This document shows positions 26,856-35,059 of a stretch of DNA of 49,297 nt, piece after piece (the stretch's first letter is position 1; every line of letters starts with the position of its first letter). Source of the DNA: Saprospirales bacterium. GTDB taxonomy: Bacteria > Bacteroidota > Bacteroidia > Chitinophagales > Saprospiraceae. The notes beneath the pieces were generated by a model. That model did not search any database, had not been told where the DNA came from, and saw only the letters and a list, made by a program, of their open reading frames with translations. Location of the stretch: NCBI GenBank assembly GCA_002698985.1, contig PAAY01000043.1:1-49297 (forward strand), written 5' to 3'. The position numbers and the translations under genes were made by a program.

Positions 26856-28241
26856 TTAGAGGTAGTATTCCAAAAAGGGAATATAGCCTCTTTGTCGAAG
26901 CCGTGCTTCCGTCACCGTTGTACCCATGATCGGACTGCAGGCTATCGCCCAACCGCCCTTTCGGGAGTAGGCAAACCGCCATGCCCAACTCGCTTCCACG
27001 CCTAATTGCAGGAAGGCCCGCAACCTGCGCCGGGGCCGTTTCCATTGCTTCCAGATACAGTAGCGCAGCCGGCAGCGTATCCATGCGTCCAAATCCTTGA
27101 ACTTCTGGTACCCTGTGGCGTGCTTGAAGTAGTTGACCCAGCCCCGCATGAGGCGGTTCAATTCCTCTATCCGTTCCTGTACTGGTTTTGGCGTGGTCTT
27201 GCGGGTGATTTCCTTGATTTTCCGCTTGAGGCGCTCCCAACTTGTCCTGGCTATGCTCAGGCGATACTTGCCCCGCTCGCCTTTCTTGTAGGTCGGCACG
27301 AAACCGTGGCCTAACAAGGTGAAGTTGACCGGGCGCACTATCTTCGTTTTCTCTTGGTTTACCTCCAGGTGGAGTTTCTTCTCCAGAAAACGGCTGATGC
27401 TGGCCAGTACCCGTTCGGCTGCACTCCTGCTTTTCAGGAAAATGCTGCAATCATCCGCATAACGCACAAATCTGTGCCCCCGCTTTTCCAGTTCCCTGTC
27501 CAGTTCATTTAACAAAATGTTAGACAGCAACGGGCTGAGTGGCCCACCTTGCGGCGTCCCCTCCGTGCGGGCTTGCACAAGGCCATCTTCCATGATGCCG
27601 CTCCACAGGTACCGCCTTATCAGTCGCAGTAGTGTTTTATCTGCAACTTTCCGGCTTATCAAATTCATCAGCTTGTCGTGGTTGACCCGGTCGAAAAATG
27701 ATTTCAAGTCCAGGTCTATCACCCATTGCCGGCCTGAATTGAGGTACTCGAGGGCTTGTTGGAGGGCGTCCTGTGCGCTGCGTTTCGGGCGAAATCCGTA
27801 GCTAAAGACTGAAAACTCCTTCTCCCAGACCGGGCTTAACACCTGGTGGATGGATTGCTGTACCAGCCTGTCCATGACGGTGGGGATGCCCAGTTGCCGG
27901 ACGCCACCGCTCGGCTTGGGGATTTTGACCCCTCTGACTAATTGTGGGCGGTACTCGCCGTTCAGGAGTTCCGTTTTGATGCTTTCCCACTGAAAGGTCA
28001 GGTAACGTCGGAGGTCTGCCGTTTGCATACCGTCAACGCCTGCTGCGCCTTTGTTGCGGAGTACCGAGGGATAGGCCCGCACGAATCCGTGCCCGCCCAC
28101 GACCCAGCGCATCAAATTGTCTTTTCGCTTTTCCATGTGAAAAGTTTTGTCTTGTCTTCCCCGTGCCCGCCCGTCGCACCGGTATCCGCCGTTCGGCTTC
28201 CGCTCCGGTGAAAGGGCGGGGCAGCTTGAAGACTGTTCCAT
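26856..28241 (-). CDS. Group II intron-encoded reverse transcriptase/maturase (class C type)
   Basis: About 461 residues. RT motifs are in order: NKGAAGVDGMQTADL, IPKPSGGVRQLGIPTVMDRL, FSYGFRPKRSAQDALQQALE, WVIDLDLKSFFDRVNHDKLM, RTEGTPQGGPLSPLLSNILL, the active site RFVRYADD, and the maturase domain (RIEELNRLMRGWVNYFKHAT). No endonuclease domain follows, as in class C introns. The enzyme promotes intron splicing and copies the intron into DNA. The start is uncertain: 28241 (MEQSSS), 28136 (MEKRKDNLM) or 28271. The gene is antisense to the cassette genes. Confidence 0.9.
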   Translation of the reverse strand: MEQSSSCPALSPERKPNGGYRCDGRARGRQDKTFHMEKRKDNLMRWVVGGHGFVRAYPSVLRNKGAAGVDGMQTADLRRYLTFQWESIKTELLNGEYRPQLVRGVKIPKPSGGVRQLGIPTVMDRLVQQSIHQVLSPVWEKEFSVFSYGFRPKRSAQDALQQALEYLNSGRQWVIDLDLKSFFDRVNHDKLMNLISRKVADKTLLRLIRRYLWSGIMEDGLVQARTEGTPQGGPLSPLLSNILLNELDRELEKRGHRFVRYADDCSIFLKSRSAAERVLASISRFLEKKLHLEVNQEKTKIVRPVNFTLLGHGFVPTYKKGERGKYRLSIARTSWERLKRKIKEITRKTTPKPVQERIEELNRLMRGWVNYFKHATGYQKFKDLDAWIRCRLRYCIWKQWKRPRRRLRAFLQLGVEASWAWRFAYSRKGGWAIACSPIMGTTVTEARLRQRGYIPFLEYYL

Positions 28242-28681
28242 GTTCAGCCCTTCACGGTGCTGGCATCTCAACCAGCCGCTACTATGGCTTCTGCTGACTT
28301 CTGGTAGCCTTTGCTAAACAAGTTCGCTCTGCTTCGCCTCCGGCAATCCCAGACCTCCCCCGGTAAGGTGCATCCTCTTTCCGCTGACACTGCCCGCATC
28401 TACATGAAAGGGTTGGTGTAAGTTCTGCCTTCGGTGTGTTGTGCCACCTCGACGGCCCATCCATGCCTCTTATGCGATTCCTGTCTGTACATGCCAGCTT
28501 TTGCAGTCCCGCTTACTTCAGACTCCACCTCACGGCGGAAACCCTTGCGGCTTGCTACACGCATACTTACTTTAGCGTGAGGAGAACTTGCATCTCCCCA
28601 GAGTGAAAGACTTCCAATTCCTAGCTATCTTTGTTTCGATAGCCTCTGATTGGTCATCTTCGATGCCCATTCGGGGCACAC

Positions 28682-28742
28682 ACAATGCGCCAACGCCAAT
28701 AGCCCCTATGCGGGGCTATTGCGTCGGCGCCGACCGTTATGA
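28682..28742 (+). other. attC-like site, right part, interrupted by the group II intron
   Basis: The left part is TGCGTCGA (26700-26707); with 28682 onward it reads GTCGAAC-AATG. A hairpin follows: GCGCC/GGCGC, ACGC/GCGT and AATAGCCCC/GGGGCTATT pair, with an A-C mismatch, one unpaired C (28697) and a TATGC loop (28687-28730). The right core is GTTATGA (28736-28742). Restored TGCGTCGAAC is the exact complement of GTTCGACGCA at 23189-23198, the start of the same unit. Unpaired bases in one arm are an attC hallmark. Confidence 0.65.
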
Positions 28743-29452
28743 GCAATAAAAAAATGAAAATCGGATACGCTACAATACAAGGATACACCCACAGAACGCT
28801 TGAATACAACAATCAGGATTTTGTACTAATAACTGAAGCTGATAATTGCAAAATCGGATTGATAGCAGACGGCTGTGGCAGTGGTTCAAATAGCGAAGTC
28901 GGAGCGCAATTAGGTTTGAAATTTTTATCAAAAAGAATACTCGAACAAATAGATTCAGACTGGAAATCTAATTTAAAAGAAGACATACAAACCTACTCAA
29001 AAGAAATAGCAGCAATACACAGCAACGACCCCAAAGGATTTATCAGAGACTTTCTTTTGTACACAATAATCGGATTCGTCGCAAAAGACGACACCCTGAC
29101 CATCTTTTCATACGGAGACGGAGTCATAATAATTGACGACGAAATCGAAATCATAGACCACAACAATCGCCCCAAATACATCAACAATGAATTAATTGGA
29201 AACGAAGGAGGCAGCTTCCTTTTCAAGGAAGTCAATTTTGACAGTCAAAAAATAACATTAGGTTCTGACGGTTTGACAGACCTATTGGAAGGCATCGAAA
29301 AAGGTTTGGTTGAAGAATATCACAGTTTGGAACAATTCATGAATGATGCTGAAAATTTCACCAACCCTATTCATTTGCCAAAGTTGTTGAAAAAATATTC
29401 CAGAAAAGGCATTATCAAAGATGATTGCACATTGATTATGATAAAAAAGTAG
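28739..29452 (+). CDS. PP2C-like protein phosphatase
   Basis: A 237-residue PP2C-fold (PP2C_2-like) protein. Metal-binding Asp residues are in LIADGCGSGS (D44), the middle has IFSYGDGVIIIDDE, then TLGSDGLTDLL (second Asp) and the C-terminal KDDCTLIMIK. It should hydrolyse phospho-Ser/Thr with Mn/Mg. No kinase partner is next to it. The ATG is part of the attC-like core GTTATGA, so there is no own leader; expression would depend on the upstream junction. AT-rich, single-gene unit. Confidence 0.82.
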   Translation: MSNKKMKIGYATIQGYTHRTLEYNNQDFVLITEADNCKIGLIADGCGSGSNSEVGAQLGLKFLSKRILEQIDSDWKSNLKEDIQTYSKEIAAIHSNDPKGFIRDFLLYTIIGFVAKDDTLTIFSYGDGVIIIDDEIEIIDHNNRPKYINNELIGNEGGSFLFKEVNFDSQKITLGSDGLTDLLEGIEKGLVEEYHSLEQFMNDAENFTNPIHLPKLLKKYSRKGIIKDDCTLIMIKK

Positions 29453-29457
29453 AACCC

Positions 29458-29585
29458 GCTCACACAATGACATCCTCATCAATGATCCCTGTGCGGGGCA
29501 GGTTCAAGGAAGCAGCACCGCCAAGCCCCCTCATAGTGCCCAAAAGCACAAGTCAAAAGCCCGAACCTCCGCCCGTTCGATTCTT
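29458..29585. repeat. Degenerate attC-like site and dispersed repeat
   Basis: GCTCACACAATG (29458-29469) resembles the expected GCTCATAACAATG, the complement of the PP2C unit's own start plus the AATG seen at other sites. It is followed by TCCCTGTGCGGGGC, like CCCCTATGCGGGGC in the previous site. Positions 29525-29585 (GCCCCCTCATAG ... TCGATTC) match 33594-33654 closely. Together they fill most of the 321-bp gene-free gap; the rest (29603-29645) holds a GATCCCG/CGGGATC hairpin. Confidence 0.45.
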
Positions 29586-29773
29586 CTCCCGTTGCTAATA
29601 TTCCGATCCAGATCCCGTAATCCTTAGCGATCGGGATTCGGGATCGCCGCCCAAACCACTTCGTTTTGAGTATAATGGCGTTAAAGGCGCCGATAGCCTT
29701 GGGCAAAGGTTCTTTGAGGCGGAACTCTACGGCTCAAGGAGCATGGGGAAGAAACTTATGTCAAATGCTTCCC

Positions 29774-31441
29774 TCACTTGCCAAAACAGCACTTTTTGTA
29801 CTTCTTTCCACTCCCACAGGGGCAAGGATCGTTGCGGCCTACTTTGGGCATTTCTCTTTTCATTGTTCCCTGGCTTTCTGTCCATAATTTCGTTGGAGGT
29901 GCACTTTCCTTTTCACTTTGCTTTTTCTTTTGAAATACACCCAGGGCCTTTTGCAAGATGGCCCCTCGCCCTTTCTTTTGTTCCTCTGGCATGTATCCAT
30001 ACCAGGTAGTGGTGATATTGAGGTAGTGGTCGAAAATATTTTCAAACACTTCGTTTTTCATGAAATCGGCTTCCGCATTAAGGACGCCTTTTTCCAGGCT
30101 CTCATAGCTTCCAGTGTAAAACTCATCCACCAAATCCAGTTCGTAAAACTGTTTGATTTTTGGCAATAGATGTGAGGCCGACAGGTCAGCTACATCCGAG
30201 AGCAAGTTTGAGATGAAATCGATGTCAATGAGGCCGCCATCTTCAATATTATCTAGAAAGGTATCCAGGATGTCTTCGTACCAATGAACAATCTCACTCT
30301 TTCGTTCGGGGTAGTGGAGTGCTATTTGTAATACGGCCTGTGAAATCACTGATTTGCCCTCATAGGAAATGTTCCTTTCCAGAACAAATGCTTTAAACAG
30401 GTCAAGCTGCTCTTTTCCCAGGTGAAAGATGAAATGCCAAAGTGTCTCGAAAAGGTGATCCTCGTGCCAGAAATCGAGCAATTCTCCTCCCTGGCGCAGG
30501 TGCTCCAAAATAGCCGGGAGAGATTCCGTTGCCCGCAATTCAGTGAGCAGGAAAAGGGCATGGAGTGGGAAGTACAATTCCTCTTCGTTACAGTCATCCG
30601 CCTTTAATTTATTTCTAAAATGTTCGTATCGCCTCAGGCTGTCCAGGAGCACCTTTTCAAGGTCTTCCACCAATGTTCCACGCGGTAGTTCAAGAATGCG
30701 TTTTAAAATGCTGTGGTCAATTTTCAGTCCATGTTGGTAAAGTTGCCAGATCTCCTCGTGGTGAAAGGTTGGCGGCTCGCCGGTTTGAACTGTCTTATCG
30801 TATTCCCGTATGATTTTTTTATAACCCTGCATGTCTGTGGGCTCACTGATACTTTCATCACCACGCTCCATTCGCTTCAAAAGGATTTGCCACTTCAGGT
30901 TCCTCAGCAATTCGTCATCTTTCCCTAAAATCTTCTCAGCCATGTCCATGCGGCCCTCAATGGCTTCGAAGTTGTCGGTAGCCAGAAAATAATTGACAGC
31001 AACTCCGAACAATGCGCGGAACTCCGAAACATGGAACACCTTCCGTTCGGGGTAAAGGTCTTTTAGATCAAGGGCTTGACCCAAAATCTTTGGCACTTCC
31101 TCAGGTTTGCCTTTATTAAGGTACTCTCCAGCGAGGTTGATTTTACCGAAAAGATAATCGGGGTGCTCTTCAATGATCCTATGATTAACCTGGTATGCTT
31201 CTTCAACCAGGCCTTTTTGCATATAATACACCACCAGATAGTTCTTGAAAGCCGGGATGTGCGGGTATTTTTCAACCAATTTCTTCAGGTACCCCGCCTT
31301 GCGGATTTTCCCCTCCTTCAATTTCCGGTAGGCATTGCGCAACAGGTATTCGATTTCGGGGCTGTAGTTTTCGCCATTGTCCAATTCATCAGGATCATCG
31401 GTGATTGTGTAGTTGAAAAGGCGATAAATGATCGGTTCCAT
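29774..31441 (-). CDS. Helical-repeat protein with C-terminal SEC-C zinc motif
   Basis: A 555-residue protein, mostly alpha-helical and acidic. It has TPR-like pairs near residues 60-120 ([20 protein letters not shown]) and many HEAT-like helices to about 500. The last ~22 residues, [19 protein letters not shown], form a SEC-C motif (CxCx8CC), as in SecA tails, where it binds zinc and partners such as SecB. The function is not known; a scaffold role is inference. It is divergent from 31535 with a 93-bp gap, and GC content is between backbone and cassette levels. Confidence 0.8.
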   Translation of the reverse strand: MEPIIYRLFNYTITDDPDELDNGENYSPEIEYLLRNAYRKLKEGKIRKAGYLKKLVEKYPHIPAFKNYLVVYYMQKGLVEEAYQVNHRIIEEHPDYLFGKINLAGEYLNKGKPEEVPKILGQALDLKDLYPERKVFHVSEFRALFGVAVNYFLATDNFEAIEGRMDMAEKILGKDDELLRNLKWQILLKRMERGDESISEPTDMQGYKKIIREYDKTVQTGEPPTFHHEEIWQLYQHGLKIDHSILKRILELPRGTLVEDLEKVLLDSLRRYEHFRNKLKADDCNEEELYFPLHALFLLTELRATESLPAILEHLRQGGELLDFWHEDHLFETLWHFIFHLGKEQLDLFKAFVLERNISYEGKSVISQAVLQIALHYPERKSEIVHWYEDILDTFLDNIEDGGLIDIDFISNLLSDVADLSASHLLPKIKQFYELDLVDEFYTGSYESLEKGVLNAEADFMKNEVFENIFDHYLNITTTWYGYMPEEQKKGRGAILQKALGVFQKKKQSEKESAPPTKLWTESQGTMKREMPKVGRNDPCPCGSGKKYKKCCFGK

Positions 31442-31534
31442 TATTCATAGATATGTGAAACAGGAAGGTTGGAAGAACGGGAAAAATACAACTGCTTTTG
31501 AAAACAAAGTTTTATCTTCCCCGAAAAATGCACA

Positions 31535-32353
31535 ATGCCAAGAGAAGACTTACAACCCTTGCGTCACAACCACCTTCTAAAGAAAGAATTTGAACACCTC
31601 GGCCTCGATCTCGCAGCCGTCTTTCATTTCACACCGCTCGACCTTGACCTCGAAAACCGCCGCCTGGAGAGCCTTCTGGACTTTGTGAAACGCTACCAGC
31701 AATACGGCAGCCGGGAATCAATGGAAGCAGTGGAAGGCAAGTTCATTTACCCACCCATTTACCCCGGCATAGACCCCTGGAGCGACTGGTACCGCTTTGA
31801 ACGCTGGATGCGGGGCGAGTCGGTCAGAGAGGCCATTGTCAACCTGTTTCCCATTCACAAAGAATTCCTCAGTGAAGAAGAGCTGGATGATGACCAGATC
31901 GAATCCGAAACCCAGCGGCTCATTGAAACCATTGAAAGCACCGGCAACGGCGTATGCCTGGCAGAAGACATTCCGGCCCGCTTGATCTACAGAAATTTGA
32001 TGGAATGGATCAACGAACCCCACGAACTGAGCGGTCCCTACGGAGGCGGCTGGATTTACGATGGCTGCTCGGGCTACTGCCCAGGCTGCTTCCAGCGCCC
32101 CTGGTGCGAAACAGGCAGCAGCTCCTGCTGGCCCGATGACGAGGAGGAAGGAAAAATCTACTACATCGACGAGCTGAAACCTTATGTTTCTGCCAGCCCG
32201 CAATTACTCGCCATTATTTCGAAACTGCAAGCAGAGGAGGATGCCAGCTTTGAAGAATGGAAGAATGAAAATGAAACCAAAAAAGAGGCAGGACCATTTT
32301 TGGATCATGAAGGACTGCGCGATCACAGTAATGAAGATGAGCTGCCTTTTTGA
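31535..32353 (+). CDS. Acidic protein with a Cys-rich cluster, unknown function
   Basis: A 272-residue acidic soluble protein without signal peptide. Residues ~165-200 contain a Cys- and Trp-rich cluster (YDGCSGYCPGCFQRPWCETG and SSSCW), which could bind a metal; the C-terminus is highly charged (EEWKNENETKKEAGPF). I recognise no family. It is divergently arranged with the SEC-C protein, which may point to common regulation. Confidence 0.7.
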   Translation: MPREDLQPLRHNHLLKKEFEHLGLDLAAVFHFTPLDLDLENRRLESLLDFVKRYQQYGSRESMEAVEGKFIYPPIYPGIDPWSDWYRFERWMRGESVREAIVNLFPIHKEFLSEEELDDDQIESETQRLIETIESTGNGVCLAEDIPARLIYRNLMEWINEPHELSGPYGGGWIYDGCSGYCPGCFQRPWCETGSSSCWPDDEEEGKIYYIDELKPYVSASPQLLAIISKLQAEEDASFEEWKNENETKKEAGPFLDHEGLRDHSNEDELPF

Positions 32354-32369
32354 TTTTTGACTCACCCGT

Positions 32370-32873
32370 CATTGCACGCATTGAGCAAAGCGCCACTTGC
32401 AAGCCTCTTTTAAGAATACCAAACCTTTTCAAATCAGGCCGCCCCCTGAAAAAATGCCCCTATCCAACAACCAAAACCCGCCACGCTGGAAAAACACCTT
32501 CAACTTCACCCACATGTTGCTCCACGCCACCGAGCTATGACTGCCGTATGCAGTTTCAGGAGAGGAAGTCATCATTCAGACGAAAGAGCAGAAAATGTTT
32601 CGAAGGGGGGAGGGAGGTTTTGGGAGCTGAGGAAGTTTAAAGTAAAAATACATCAATATGTACCGGGGAGTTTCTCTTGGGGTTTTTGTAATTTTCGGCG
32701 GTAGATTTGCCGGCACACTACATTCAGAATATCAGCTAATTGACACCTGGAAAGAAATGCGACAACGATTGACATACTGCAACTTGGCTCACCAATCCCT
32801 AACTTTTTGGCCAGCTGGATATACGCATGATTTAATGGTGAAATAAGCGACATTCGGCTATTCATACGATGAA
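32370..32873 (+). repeat. Spacer repeat copy R4
   Basis: Carries the same ordered blocks as R1-R3: ATTGAGCAAAGCGCCACTTG, CCAAACCTTTTCAAATCA, CACCTTCAACTTCACCCACA (shared with R1), the G/T-rich GGGAGTTTCTCTTGGGGTTT, GGTAGATTTGCCGGCA, GACATACTGCAACTTGGCTC and CATTCGGCTATTCATACG. The site corresponding to the R' core reads GATGAAC, so it looks degenerate. It fills the 543-bp gap and ends 24 bp before the next AT-rich gene. Confidence 0.7.
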
Positions 32874-32896
32874 CGCAAACCTAAAAAATAGAAGTT

Positions 32897-33433
32897 ATGT
32901 ATATTAACGAAGAGGCTTTATTCGACACAATTTTCAAATACATAAATGATCTTGATACTGAGCTAGAGTCACTTAACAACGAAGGTATATTTTTTGCACC
33001 TGAATTGTATATCGCTTTTGGAATAGGCAAAGAAATAATGAAGAAAAAAGAAAAAATATTTGTAGATACTAACATCTCTTGGGATAGAGAAGTAAAGTTA
33101 AACAATGGCGGTTTAACTGATTTTCTTTTTCATAAGACAACAGGAGAAAACAAAGAACTCATAGCAGTTATTGAATTAAAGTTACGCAATGAATATGCGG
33201 CCTATAAATCCGACATTGAGAAACTCCTTAATCTAAATGCAAAAAAATGCAAAAAATATTTTTGTGTATTACTTGACAGCTTTACTCCAGAAAACGATGA
33301 CCGATTAATTAAACTTGAAACCAATTACTCTAAAGAAATCACAAGGATTAAAAATGAATCATTCAAGACAAAACAAAACTGGTATAAGGGCCAAGTTTAT
33401 TGCATATTGAACTTATATAAAGTTGAGAGTTGA
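32897..33433 (+). CDS. PD-(D/E)XK nuclease-like protein
   Basis: A 178-residue soluble AT-rich gene product. The segment GGLTDFLFHK followed ~13 residues later by IAVIELKLRNEY matches the catalytic D ... ExK pattern of PD-(D/E)XK nucleases, with strands on each side and CKKYFCVLLDSF as a further strand. The exact family is not recognised; the fold also occurs in restriction and defence nucleases. It lies alone behind spacer repeat R4. Confidence 0.6.
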   Translation: MYINEEALFDTIFKYINDLDTELESLNNEGIFFAPELYIAFGIGKEIMKKKEKIFVDTNISWDREVKLNNGGLTDFLFHKTTGENKELIAVIELKLRNEYAAYKSDIEKLLNLNAKKCKKYFCVLLDSFTPENDDRLIKLETNYSKEITRIKNESFKTKQNWYKGQVYCILNLYKVES

Positions 33434-33542
33434 ATAAGGTCAGCGACCAACAATCAGTAAGCAGGCAAGGCGGAAACATGGTAGACTGACAGTTTAGCAA
33501 AAACATTAACATAAACGATGGTAGGCAAAAGTTTCAGTCCCC

Positions 33543-33660
33543 GTCCCTGCAAGTATTGAGCAAAACGGCACTTGCAAATCTCTTTCATCGCATGCCCCCT
33601 CATAGTCTCCAAAGACACAACTAGAAAAGCCCGAACCTCCACCCACTCGATTCTTCAAAT
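33543..33660. repeat. Partial spacer repeat and gene-end repeat
   Basis: CCTGCAAGTATTGAGCAAAA and GGCACTTGCAA repeat the hairpin start of R2-R4, then 33594-33654 repeats 29525-29585. This copy lacks the remaining body and grades into TTCTTCAAATCCTCG repeats before the TlpA-like gene stop. It marks the right border of the accessory region. Confidence 0.6.
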
Positions 33661-33703
33661 CCTCGTTTCTTCAAAACCTCAATTCTTCCCCCCCCTCACC
33701 CAC

Positions 33704-34825
33704 TCACTTCAACATTTCCGCCAGCTTTCCATCCAGTTCCACGCTGTGCAGGTTTTTTGCAATGATGCGGCCATTGGCGTCCAGCAGGAAGTTGAAGGGT
33801 ACGAAGGTGACATTGTATTCGGCGGCACCTGTGGAGGCCCAGCCTTTCAGATCGGAGAGCTGGGGCCAGTTCATGCCGTATTTTTCGATGGCAGCTTTCC
33901 AGCGCTCGTCTTTGCTGTCCACGGAGATGCCGACGATCTCGAAACCCTTGTCGTGCCATTTGTCGTAGGCAGCTTTCAGGTCGGGGATTTGCCGCAGGCA
34001 GGGTCCGCACCAGGAAGCCCAGAAATCGAGCAGCACCACTTTTCCTTCCGTGAGTTCGTGGAGGGGGCGTTCGGTGCCTGTAAGGTCGGGTAGCACGATG
34101 TCCGGAGCCGTGGCGCCGATGGCTGTTTTTTTGAAGCGCTCCAGTTTTTCCTGCATCAGGCGGGTCATTTTCAGTTCCGGGCGGGCAGCGGCAAAGTCGC
34201 CGACCAGCTTTTCCAGCCGGGCGATTTCCTCGTCGCCGGTCCAGCGGAGCATGGTACCGTAAAGCGCGATGGACGTGCCGATGTTTTTTTCGGTCCAGTC
34301 CAGCAGTTCCCTGCGGTGGGCCTCGCTGGCTTTGGCGTAAGCAGCCACGGCGGCTATCTCTTCGTCTTTCTTGCCGGCATCGCCGGCGGCTTTCATGGCA
34401 TCGTAGGTGGGCTTCACCAGCCGCTGGTAGGACTCCCGCCGGAAGGCATCGTAAGCTTGCAGCAATTCACTGTCGGGTGAGCCTTTGATTTCGACGGCGC
34501 CACCGTTTTTGCCTTCCACATTCAGTTCTATGGCCACCTGTCCGGTGTCGATGGCCAGCAGCACCGTCTGCTTCCGGGAAAAACTGACCTGATACAGGTC
34601 TGGCTCCTCAAAGGGAAAGTACAACTGGTAGGTGTTGCCGTTGCCGGTCATGACACCCGTTGAGGCCACTTCCTCCTTCTCCTGGGTGATGGGGTTGAAA
34701 GTGTAGATCGTCACCCGGTCACCCTCCACGGCATTGTCCACACGGCCTGTGACGGAATGGACGACCTGTGTATGAACGGTGGAAACGAACAGGATGGCAA
34801 AGAGCAGAGTTGTTATGCTTTTCAT
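33704..34825 (-). CDS. TlpA-like thioredoxin-fold protein with DUF4369-like N-terminal domain
   Basis: A 373-residue exported protein. Signal peptide MKSITTLLFAILFVSTVHTQ, then a DUF4369-like beta-rich domain (about 25-140), a helical linker, and a C-terminal AhpC/TSA-thioredoxin domain (APDIVLPDLTG ... VLLDFWASWCGPCLRQIPDL) with the redox motif WCGPC near residue 275 and the cis-Pro in NVTFVPFNFLLD. It should reduce or isomerise disulfides, or support cytochrome maturation, in the periplasm. Such multi-copy proteins are typical of Bacteroidota. Confidence 0.88.
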   Translation of the reverse strand: MKSITTLLFAILFVSTVHTQVVHSVTGRVDNAVEGDRVTIYTFNPITQEKEEVASTGVMTGNGNTYQLYFPFEEPDLYQVSFSRKQTVLLAIDTGQVAIELNVEGKNGGAVEIKGSPDSELLQAYDAFRRESYQRLVKPTYDAMKAAGDAGKKDEEIAAVAAYAKASEAHRRELLDWTEKNIGTSIALYGTMLRWTGDEEIARLEKLVGDFAAARPELKMTRLMQEKLERFKKTAIGATAPDIVLPDLTGTERPLHELTEGKVVLLDFWASWCGPCLRQIPDLKAAYDKWHDKGFEIVGISVDSKDERWKAAIEKYGMNWPQLSDLKGWASTGAAEYNVTFVPFNFLLDANGRIIAKNLHSVELDGKLAEMLK

Positions 34826-34994
34826 GCTTGTAAACGATTTTATGGATGATGGGCAAAGGTAGGATGAATTGAGAGGAGCTTGGGTTTTGATGAAACCTTA
34901 TGAGGTTTCCGAAAACCTCAGAAGGTTTGTATCAGCAGCTCCCCAGTCCAATAATGCTTTTTGCAGAGGCCTCAATCCAAGACACCTCATTCCA

Positions 34995-35024
34995 GAGGTT
35001 TAAAGTGTAGAGTTTAGAGTTTAG
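34995..35024. repeat. Short GTTTAGA tandem array
   Basis: Three to four copies of the 7-bp unit GTTTAGA lie downstream of the helicase gene. The rest of the 234-bp spacer holds CCTTATGAGGTTTCC and CTCAGAAGGTTTG with no clear gene or promoter. Confidence 0.5.
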
Positions 35025-35059
35025 AGTTTGGAGGCGCTAGCACTTGCATCCCTCATCCC

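Larger units (their letters stand above)
26708..28681 (-). mobile_element. Group II intron, class C-like, inserted in an attC-like site
   Basis: On the minus strand the element begins GTGTGCCCCGAATGGGCATC (28681 downward), fitting the group II 5' consensus GTGYG, encodes a maturase, and ends with domains V and VI and CCTACATGAT (26708). Removing 1974 bp restores GCGTCGA+ACAATGCGCC on the top strand, i.e. a site GTCGAAC-AATG just like GGCTAAC-AATG at 23066. On the intron strand the 5' exon is a strong stem-loop (28730-28687) followed by GCATTGT. Boundaries are inferred from consensus and could shift 1-2 bp. Confidence 0.8.

Noticed and set aside
18044..33700. Integron integrase (tyrosine recombinase) expected beside the cassette-like array
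   Set aside because: No frame of suitable length with the recombinase R-H-R-Y pattern was found; all long frames here are assigned to other families.
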